34,862 nt of DNA from Corynebacterium sp. UBA2622. GTDB lineage: Bacteria; Actinomycetota; Actinomycetes; Mycobacteriales; Mycobacteriaceae. The position numbers were made by a program, and so were the translations under genes. Position 1 is the first letter of the stretch, and every line of letters starts with the position of its first letter. The stretch lies in assembly GCF_002339505.1 (NCBI RefSeq), contig NZ_DDJO01000015.1:1-34862 (forward strand), read 5' to 3'. The notes under the pieces were generated by a model that made no database searches, was not told where the DNA came from, and saw nothing but the letters and a program-made list of their open reading frames with translations. Shown here one piece after another: positions 1 to 5,753 of the stretch.

Positions 1-212
1 GTAACACGCCGGGCCAGCCGGGCATCACCCAGCAGGGCCAGCAGGGTAACACCCCGCAGGGTAACACCCAGCAGGGCCAGCCGCAGAAGCAGCGGAATGG
101 CCTGGCCAACACCGGTGTTTCCGGAATGACGCTGGTGTGGGTTGCCATCGGCATCGCCGCTGTCATCGCCGGTGCGGCCCTTGTTCGCCGCAGGCCGCGT
201 TCTGACAGCTAG
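1..212 (+). CDS. C-terminal end of an LAxTG-type cell-wall-anchored repeat protein (partial)
   Basis: Only the last 69 codons are in the window, read in the frame that starts at base 3. The visible part begins with a low-complexity stretch rich in Gln, Gly, Asn and Thr, built on short repeats such as QQGNTPQGNTQQG. It ends with a complete cell-wall sorting signal: the pentapeptide LANTG, a hydrophobic segment of about 20 residues, and a basic tail (RRRPR). LAxTG is a variant of LPxTG that is common in high-GC Gram-positives and is often assigned to class E sortases. The protein should be exported, cleaved between Thr and Gly and linked to the cell wall. The Gln/Gly repeat probably acts as a stalk through the wall; the functional domain lies outside the window, so its role cannot be told. 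Confidence 0.85.
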   Translation, partial: NTPGQPGITQQGQQGNTPQGNTQQGQPQKQRNGLANTGVSGMTLVWVAIGIAAVIAGAALVRRRPRSDS

Positions 213-247
213 ACGGTTTCCCCGGCCACGTAGATAGCGCGGACCCG

Positions 248-281
248 GACCCCCGGCCCCCGATCGGAAGGGCTGGGGGTC
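248..281. terminator. Bidirectional terminator hairpin between surface protein gene and sigC
   Basis: Twelve bases at 248-259 pair with 270-281 (one G-T pair) around a 10-nt loop. The hairpin sits between two convergent genes. No T-run follows on the plus strand. Confidence 0.55.
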
Positions 282-368
282 GATCCGTTTCAAGAATGTC
301 TGCCCCCAGGGGGGATCCTTGCCCGCCGTCAGCGACCGGGGGCCAGACCTCTCCCGGCACGTCCGCAG

Positions 369-914
369 TTACTGGGCCTCCGCGCCCTCGATGAGGTCGC
401 GGCGCGCCCGGGCGACGCGGGAGCGGATCGTCCCCACGCGCACGCCCGAAATCCGTGCGGCCTCCTCGTAGGTGTAGCCGAGCACCTGGGTGAGGATGAG
501 GGCTTCCCTCCGCTCGGCAGGGAGGGCGTCGAGAAGCGCGCGGGCGTCAATGAGCTCGGACCAGGTGTTGGGGTTGTCCAGGCTGGGTTCGAGAGCAGCG
601 ACATCGTCGTACTCGGTGGCGGATTTGCGGGGCCTCGCCATGTCGTGGCGCACCGAGTCGATCCACGCGCGGCGGGCGAGGGAGAGCAGCCAGGTGCGGG
701 CCGAGGAGCGCGCGGCGAAGCGGGGCAGGGCCCCGAGGACGCGCAGGTAGGTCTCCTGGGTCAGGTCGTCGGCGTGCTCGGGCCCCGCGAGGTGGGCGAG
801 GAGGCGCCAGACGTCGTCCTGCGTTTCCCGGATGAATTCGGAGAGAGCAGCCTCGTCGCCGCGCCCGGCCCGGAGGGCCAGCTCGGTGACGTAATCGTTG
901 TTTCTGCTGCTCAC
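369..914 (-). CDS. sigC: ECF-family RNA polymerase sigma factor SigC
   Basis: Sigma-70 family factor of the extracytoplasmic-function type, with region 2 in the first half (DDLTQETYLRVL is the core of region 2.2) and region 4 in the second half (LTQVLGYTYEEAARISGVRVGTIRSRVARAR, shown here only as its key block ending in the helix-turn-helix). No anti-sigma gene is adjacent. The protein sits divergently beside katA, as sigC does in C. glutamicum, where SigC is tied to respiratory-chain gene control. I place the start at GTG 914 (181 aa), not at the upstream ATG 953: a TACTGT hexamer lies exactly 7 nt before the GTG, and the length is then close to mycobacterial SigC. Neither start has a convincing Shine-Dalgarno. 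Symbol by synteny and family. Confidence 0.85.
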   Translation of the reverse strand: MSSRNNDYVTELALRAGRGDEAALSEFIRETQDDVWRLLAHLAGPEHADDLTQETYLRVLGALPRFAARSSARTWLLSLARRAWIDSVRHDMARPRKSATEYDDVAALEPSLDNPNTWSELIDARALLDALPAERREALILTQVLGYTYEEAARISGVRVGTIRSRVARARRDLIEGAEAQ

Positions 915-921
915 AGGTGGA

Positions 922-927
922 ACAGTA
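922..927 (-). promoter_or_regulatory. Predicted -10 element of leaderless sigC
   Basis: TACTGT on the minus strand, 7 nt before the GTG at 914. The transcript would begin at or within a base of the start codon. No clear -35 is visible. Confidence 0.5.
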
Positions 928-986
928 CCAGCCGGTGCCCGCGCCCCATTCATGGTGACGAATGCATGTGAGAAACCTGAAACCCG

Positions 987-1015
987 TTGCTGGGGCTATT
1001 CCGGTGGCGTAGGAT
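987..1015 (+). promoter_or_regulatory. Predicted katA promoter
   Basis: TTGCTG at 987-992 and TAGGAT at 1010-1015 are separated by 17 bases, a standard vegetative spacing. Transcription would start near 1022, giving a leader of about 54 nt that holds the inverted repeat at 1039-1059 and the ribosome binding site. Confidence 0.6.
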
Positions 1016-1038
1016 ATCAATTGTCCGACACTAATAAT

Positions 1039-1059
1039 TAAATCTTTTCTAAAGATTTA
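1039..1059. repeat. Perfect 9-bp inverted repeat just ahead of the katA ribosome binding site
   Basis: TAAATCTTT, spacer TCT, AAAGATTTA. It is AT-rich in a GC-rich genome and ends one base before AGGAGG at 1061-1066. It lies downstream of the predicted transcription start, so it could be a roadblock operator or an mRNA hairpin. It does not match the DtxR consensus, and I cannot assign its regulator. Confidence 0.7.
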
Positions 1060-1075
1060 GAGGAGGCCGACAAAC

Positions 1076-2665
1076 ATGCAAGACCAGTCCAAGGCTCAGG
1101 ACATCGTCGCACGCGGCGAGCGCCCTGCAGGCAGCGGTAAGACCACCCAGCTCAGCGGCCAGCCCGTCGCCTCCGAGAACATCTCGGCGACCGCAGGCCG
1201 TCAGGGCCCGAACGTTCTCGATGACATCCACCTCATCGAGAAGCTCGCGCACTTCAACCGCGAGAACGTCCCGGAGCGCATCCCCCACGCCAAGGGCCAC
1301 GGCGCCTTCGGCGAGCTCCACATCACCGAGGACGTCTCCAAGTACACCAAGGCGAAGCTCTTCCAGCCGGGTGCCGTCACCCCGATGGTCGGCCGCTTCT
1401 CCACCGTCGCCGGTGAGGCCGGTTCCCCGGACACCTGGCGCGATGTCCACGGCTTCGCGCTGCGTTTCTACACCGAGGACGGCAACTACGACATCGTGGG
1501 CAACAACACCCCGACGTTCTTCCTCCGCGACGGCATCAAGTTCCCGGACTTCATCCACTCCCAGAAGCGCCAGCCGAACACCGGCCTGCGCTCGGACGAG
1601 ATGCAGTGGGATTTCTGGACCCGCACCCCGGAGTCCGCTCACCAGGTGACCTACCTGCTCGGTGACCGCGGCACCCCGAAGACCACCCGCAACCAGGACG
1701 GCTTCGGCTCCCACACCTTCCAGTGGGTCAACGAGGAGGGCACCCCGGTGTGGATCAAGTACCACTTCAAGACCCGCCAGGGCTGGGAGACCTTCACCGA
1801 CGAGGAAGCCACGGAGATGGCCGGCAAGAACGCCGACTACCACCGCCAGGATCTCTACAACGCGATCGACCGCGGCGACTACCCGATCTGGGACGTCAAG
1901 GTCCAGATCATGCCGTTCGAGGACGCGGAGAACTACCGCTTCAACCCGTTCGACCTCACCAAGGTCTGGTCCCAGAAGGACTACCCGCTGGTGGACGTGG
2001 GCTACTTCGTGCTCAACCGCAACCCGAAGAACTACCACGCCCAGATCGAGCAGCTCGCGCTCGACCCGGCCAACATCGTCCCCGGTGTCGGCCTGTCCCC
2101 GGACCGCATGCTCCAGGCCCGCGTCTTCGCGTACGCCGACCAGCACCGCTACCGCATCGGCGCGAACTACAAGGACCTGCCGGTCAACCGCCCGATCAAC
2201 GACGTGAACACGTACTCCGAGCGCGGCAGCATGGCGTACTTCTTCAACAACGAGGGTGAGCCGAACTACTCGCCCAACCGCACCGAGAAGGGTGCCGGCT
2301 ACCTGGACAACGGTGAGGACTCCTCCTCCAACCACACCGACTACGGCCAGGCGGAGAACCTCTACGTCAACCCGGACCCGCACGGCACCGACCTGGTCCG
2401 CGCGGCCTACGTCAAGCACGCCGAGGACGACGACTTCGGCCAGGCCGGCACCCTCTACCGTGAGGTGTTCGACGACGCCGCCAAGGAGCGTTTCGTCAAC
2501 AACATCACCAACAAGATGATGCCGATCGAGCACAAGGACGTCGAGGAGCGCGTGTTCGAGTACTGGGGCAACGTGGACAAGGATCTGGAGCAGAAGCTGC
2601 GCGCGGAGCTCGCCCGCAAGCGCCAGACCCAGCCGGAGAAGGCGAAGCCGCAGACCAACGCGTAA
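1076..2665 (+). CDS. katA: Monofunctional heme catalase
   Basis: Breaks down hydrogen peroxide to water and oxygen in the cytoplasm. The protein has 529 residues, in the range of small-subunit catalases. The distal histidine is His71 in the VPERIPHAKG block, the distal asparagine lies in GNNTP (Asn143/144), and the proximal heme-ligand tyrosine is Tyr353 in RVFAYADQHRYR. The RFSTVAGE block is also intact, so the enzyme should be active. The start is well supported: AGGAGG at 1061-1066 lies 9 nt before the ATG. It is transcribed divergently from sigC as a single gene and ends at a strong hairpin. Codon use is strongly biased to C-ending codons, consistent with high expression. Confidence 0.97.
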   Translation: MQDQSKAQDIVARGERPAGSGKTTQLSGQPVASENISATAGRQGPNVLDDIHLIEKLAHFNRENVPERIPHAKGHGAFGELHITEDVSKYTKAKLFQPGAVTPMVGRFSTVAGEAGSPDTWRDVHGFALRFYTEDGNYDIVGNNTPTFFLRDGIKFPDFIHSQKRQPNTGLRSDEMQWDFWTRTPESAHQVTYLLGDRGTPKTTRNQDGFGSHTFQWVNEEGTPVWIKYHFKTRQGWETFTDEEATEMAGKNADYHRQDLYNAIDRGDYPIWDVKVQIMPFEDAENYRFNPFDLTKVWSQKDYPLVDVGYFVLNRNPKNYHAQIEQLALDPANIVPGVGLSPDRMLQARVFAYADQHRYRIGANYKDLPVNRPINDVNTYSERGSMAYFFNNEGEPNYSPNRTEKGAGYLDNGEDSSSNHTDYGQAENLYVNPDPHGTDLVRAAYVKHAEDDDFGQAGTLYREVFDDAAKERFVNNITNKMMPIEHKDVEERVFEYWGNVDKDLEQKLRAELARKRQTQPEKAKPQTNA

Positions 2666-2682
2666 TCGCCTGACTCCCGTCA

Positions 2683-2730
2683 ACGCTGAAGGCCCGCCTC
2701 CCGGATAACCGGGGAGCGGGCCTTCAGCGT
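2683..2730. terminator. Bidirectional terminator between katA and mrpG
   Basis: A perfect 15-bp stem (2683-2697 with 2716-2730), continued inside by further imperfect pairing. It sits between convergent genes. There is no marked T-run on either side. Confidence 0.75.
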
Positions 2731-2742
2731 GCGCGGAGCGGG

Positions 2743-3066
2743 TCAGTTATCGCCCGATGCCTTATCGACGACCGTCACGCCGTAGATCGACCGACCCATG
2801 ACGAAGGTGGCCACGGAGGCGATGATCCACACCCCCGCGACGGCGATCAGGGCTCGGAGAAACTCGTTGAGCGAAAACCCGGTGGTGGACCAGGAGTAGA
2901 TGAGCTTGGCCAGCATGAGGATGGGGAACGCCACGCAGACCAGCGGGCCGAGGAGGTTGGCGCGCGTCAGGGCGTCGGGAGCGCGCAGCTGCAGGATGGT
3001 GGTGGCGACCGTGAAGAATGTCGCGATCACCGCCAGGGCGGCGACGACGGTTTCCCAGATGGACAT
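2743..3066 (-). CDS. mrpG: Mrp antiporter subunit G (MrpG/MnhG)
   Basis: Last gene of the Mrp operon, 107 aa. Small membrane protein with three hydrophobic segments (about residues 5-25, 38-58, 68-92), matching the MnhG/PhaG family; the run LRAPDALTRANLLGP is the typical family core. MrpG is needed for assembly and activity of the multi-subunit Na+(or other cation)/H+ antiporter. The ATG at 3066 overlaps the TGA of mrpF by one base (TGATG), showing translational coupling. The same reading frame stays open far upstream through mrpF and mrpE, but that extension is not real, as it overlaps two conserved genes. Confidence 0.92.
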   Translation of the reverse strand: MSIWETVVAALAVIATFFTVATTILQLRAPDALTRANLLGPLVCVAFPILMLAKLIYSWSTTGFSLNEFLRALIAVAGVWIIASVATFVMGRSIYGVTVVDKASGDN

Positions 3067-3332
3067 CAGCGCCGCCCTCTCGAGATGATGCGTGCCATGG
3101 ACAGGGTTGGAATGGCGCCGCAGACCAGCCCGGACAGGACCGCGATCTCGTAGGAGATCATGGAGCTGTGGAACAACGTCCACAACAGGTAGATCGCGAC
3201 CATCGTGTAGAAGATCAGGTCCGCCATGACGACGCGCGAAAGCTCGTCCCTGGTCAGGATGACCGCGGCCAGGCCCACCAAGAGGCAGGCAGCCATGACA
3301 ACGATGCAGGCGGTGATGATGGAAACAAACAT
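3066..3332 (-). CDS. mrpF: Mrp antiporter subunit F (MrpF/MnhF)
   Basis: Protein of 88 aa with three membrane helices (about residues 3-25, 35-55, 60-80), as in the MnhF/PhaF family. The central RDELSRVVMADLIFYT block is characteristic. It starts 5 nt after the stop of mrpE and overlaps mrpG by one base, so the three genes are translated from one mRNA. The subunit belongs to the Mrp complex in the cytoplasmic membrane. Confidence 0.92.
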   Translation of the reverse strand: MFVSIITACIVVMAACLLVGLAAVILTRDELSRVVMADLIFYTMVAIYLLWTLFHSSMISYEIAVLSGLVCGAIPTLSMARIISRGRR

Positions 3333-3337
3333 TTCGT

Positions 3338-3781
3338 CTAATCCAGCCTTTCAGCGGGCGGAAGGTGCCGGGGCGGTTGGTCGGGGCCGAGGTCGTGGTA
3401 GGGCCGCCACACAACGGAGGCGGGGTCGAGGGGGATGGAAGCGACCCGGGGGGCCACCCGTTCCTCCATATCGATGAGCCCCTCGATCTGGCCGACCGGA
3501 TCCTCGCCGAAGACGGCCTGGACCAGAAGGATCTTCCGGTCGGCGCCGCTCGGGTCGTGCCGGAAACCGATGGACATGGTGCCGGGGGTCGCGGTGATGG
3601 AGGTGGAGAACCAGAAGCGCTCCCAGTCACTGGTGACGCGCAGCGGGTAGAAGATGATGATCGGGTGCATGCCCGACTGGGGCTTGAACGCGGCGAGCGA
3701 GGTGGATACGCCCGCGGAGAAGATCTCCTTGATGATCCAGGCGCCGTAACCCAGCGCGTGGCCGATGCCTTTCAGAGCCAT
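3338..3781 (-). CDS. mrpE: Mrp antiporter subunit E (MrpE/MnhE)
   Basis: Protein of 147 aa of the MnhE family, with a hydrophobic N-terminal part and a conserved cytoplasmic domain (HPIIIFYPLRVTSDWERFWFSTSITATPGT, of which the TPGT turn is the family hallmark). It is slightly shorter than MrpE of Bacillus, with one fewer N-terminal hydrophobic segment, as I would expect for corynebacterial members. The ATG overlaps the TAA of mrpD by one base. MrpE is needed for stable assembly of the antiporter. Confidence 0.92.
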   Translation of the reverse strand: MALKGIGHALGYGAWIIKEIFSAGVSTSLAAFKPQSGMHPIIIFYPLRVTSDWERFWFSTSITATPGTMSIGFRHDPSGADRKILLVQAVFGEDPVGQIEGLIDMEERVAPRVASIPLDPASVVWRPYHDLGPDQPPRHLPPAERLD

Positions 3782-5313
3782 TAGTTCTGGCCTCCCTGGA
3801 GAGTGGCGGCGTCGGGGACGCCGATCGGGTCGTCGCCAAGCACGGCGCTGGTGTACGTGTCCGTGTCGAGCAGCGCGTCAACCGCGGAGGTGCACGCACC
3901 CCAGAGCGGACCCGCACCGAGGAACATCGCCACGGAGAGCAGCATCAGCGCAGCCGAGGGGGCGAGCAGGCGGGGGCGCACGTTGAGGGCCTCCGGGTAG
4001 TGCTGCATGGGGCGGCCCCAGAACACCTCGCGCCAGACACGCATCATGGACAGCAGCGCGCCGAAGGAGGCGACGATGATGGCGCCGATGACCACCCAGC
4101 TGCGCCAGTCACCGGGCATCGCCGCGGCAAAGACCACCGCGACCTTGCCGAAGACACCGGAAAAGGGCGGGAAGCCGACGATCGACAGTGCACCCGCGGC
4201 GAAGACCGCCGAGGTCAGCGGGTCGCGGCGGGCCAGGCCCGCCAGCTTGGAGATGGTGCCCGTGCCGTAGGTCTCCTCGATCGCGCCCGTGTTGAGCACG
4301 AGGGCGCCGACGGTGATCATGTGGTGCAGCGTGTACAGCAGACCTGCGGCGAGGGCGCGGCGCGGGTCGTCGCTGGTGAAGGCCAGCATCACCAGGATGA
4401 ACGGCATGCCGTTGACCATTTGGTAGGCGAGCACGCGGCGCACGGTCGCCTCGGCCAGGCCGGCGAAACCGCCGATGATCATGGAGATGCACATGATCAC
4501 CACGATCAGGGTGTTCCACCTCGGGTCCATGTCGAAGACCATGACCCAGAGGCGGAAGAGCATGTAGACCGCCACCTTCGTGTGCAGGCCCGAGAAGAGG
4601 CCCATCACGGCGGCGCTTGTCGACGGGTACGAACGCGGCAACCATGTATGCACCGGGAACACCCCCGCCTTGGCCGCGATCGCGATGACGACGATGCCCG
4701 CCGCCACCGTGACGGGGCCGTTGCCGGCCGCCACACCGCGCAGGGAGGCGAGGTTCACCGCCCCGGTGACGGCGTAGATGTACCCCACGCCCATCACGAG
4801 CAGGGTTGATGCCGCGAGGTTGACCAGGACGAACATGCGCGCGGCCACGAGGCGGTAGCGCGAACCCGTCATGGCGATCAGACCGTAGGACGGCAGCAGC
4901 ATGACCTCGATCATGACGAAGAAGTTGAACAGGTCGGCGGTGAGGACCGCGCCGCTGACACCCGTCACCAGGACGAGGGTCAGCGGGGTGTAGTAGCGCG
5001 CCTCCGTCTCTCCGGCGGCCACGGCGAACCAGTTGGCCGTGCCAGCCACCAGCATCGTGGTGATGAGCATGACGGCGGAGAACTGGTCGGCGGCGAAGGA
5101 GATGCCCGCCCCGCCCTGGTAGAGGCCGATGACGTGGGCAACCGTGCCGTGGGCGACCGTGTAGGCGTAGAGCCAGACACCGCCCGCGAGGTTGATGGCG
5201 GGGATGAGGATGGACAGCGCGTCGTTGAGCCTCTTCCACGGGTTGAGGACCGTGATGGCGGAGACGATCAGCGGCAGCGCGACGAAGACCGGCAGGACGG
5301 CGTTTATTTCCAT
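3781..5313 (-). CDS. mrpD: Mrp antiporter subunit D (MrpD/MnhD)
   Basis: Large proton-pumping-type subunit of 510 aa, homologous to NuoM/NuoN of complex I (proton_antipo_M family). Key charged residues inside helices are visible: the Glu in FFVMIEVMLLPSYG (helix 5) and Lys residues in AAKAGVFPVHTWLP and HTKVAVYMLF. With MrpA it forms the ion-translocation path of the antiporter. Start ATG 5313 has AAGGAGG ten bases upstream, inside the end of mrpC, and the two genes overlap by 10 bases. About 14 membrane helices are expected. Confidence 0.95.
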   Translation of the reverse strand: MEINAVLPVFVALPLIVSAITVLNPWKRLNDALSILIPAINLAGGVWLYAYTVAHGTVAHVIGLYQGGAGISFAADQFSAVMLITTMLVAGTANWFAVAAGETEARYYTPLTLVLVTGVSGAVLTADLFNFFVMIEVMLLPSYGLIAMTGSRYRLVAARMFVLVNLAASTLLVMGVGYIYAVTGAVNLASLRGVAAGNGPVTVAAGIVVIAIAAKAGVFPVHTWLPRSYPSTSAAVMGLFSGLHTKVAVYMLFRLWVMVFDMDPRWNTLIVVIMCISMIIGGFAGLAEATVRRVLAYQMVNGMPFILVMLAFTSDDPRRALAAGLLYTLHHMITVGALVLNTGAIEETYGTGTISKLAGLARRDPLTSAVFAAGALSIVGFPPFSGVFGKVAVVFAAAMPGDWRSWVVIGAIIVASFGALLSMMRVWREVFWGRPMQHYPEALNVRPRLLAPSAALMLLSVAMFLGAGPLWGACTSAVDALLDTDTYTSAVLGDDPIGVPDAATLQGGQN

Positions 5314-5753
5314 ACGTTCTTCGCCTCCTTGGTCTTCATGCTGTGGATCTCCTCCAGCTTCTTGGGGTTCAGGCGGGCCGTGCGGCCGGCCGTGGAAAGG
5401 GCGGACGGGCTGAGACGGTTGCGGTCGTAACCCGGGGAGGCCTCCACGGGCCGGTCGAAGGTGTCGTCGTCCTTGCCCAGCGAGGACATCATGAGGAGGA
5501 TCGTCGTGGTCGCCATGGAGATGACGATGGCGGTGAGCACGAAGGCCTGGGGGAGGGGGTCGGACATGTTCTCCAGCGGGGTGCGGGAGGGGAAGTCCTC
5601 CCCGCGCCAGGTGCCCACGCCCGCCGCCAGGAGGGTGAGGTTGGTGGCGTGGCCGAACAGTGACATCCCGAAGACGATGCGCACCATGCCGCGCTGCATC
5701 ACGAGGTAGACGGCACCGGCTGTGAGGACAGCGATGGTCAGGGCCATGATCAT
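5304..5753 (-). CDS. mrpC: Mrp antiporter subunit C (MrpC/MnhC)
   Basis: NuoK-like subunit of 149 aa with three membrane helices in its first 105 residues, followed by a polar cytoplasmic tail that makes it longer than the usual 110-115 residues. The family core is GMVRIVFGMSLFGHATNLTL and the later DPLPQAFVLTAIVISMATT. The ATG at 5753 overlaps the TGA of mrpA by four bases (ATGA); a second ATG lies two codons in and could also be used. It is part of the Mrp complex. Confidence 0.93.
   Translation of the reverse strand: MIMALTIAVLTAGAVYLVMQRGMVRIVFGMSLFGHATNLTLLAAGVGTWRGEDFPSRTPLENMSDPLPQAFVLTAIVISMATTTILLMMSSLGKDDDTFDRPVEASPGYDRNRLSPSALSTAGRTARLNPKKLEEIHSMKTKEAKNVWK

Noticed and set aside
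1..100. Short repeats as CRISPR or phase-variable array
   Set aside because: They are in-frame Gln/Gly/Asn codon repeats of a cell-wall stalk, without spacers.
1049..2683. 544-aa minus-strand open frame antisense to katA
   Set aside because: Mirror frame created by the strong C-third-position bias of katA; composition is Val/Leu/Arg repetitive with no family motifs.
2743..3630. 295-aa reading of mrpG extended upstream
   Set aside because: The N-terminal 188 residues overlap mrpF and mrpE out of frame; the MrpG family begins at ATG 3066, coupled to the mrpF stop.
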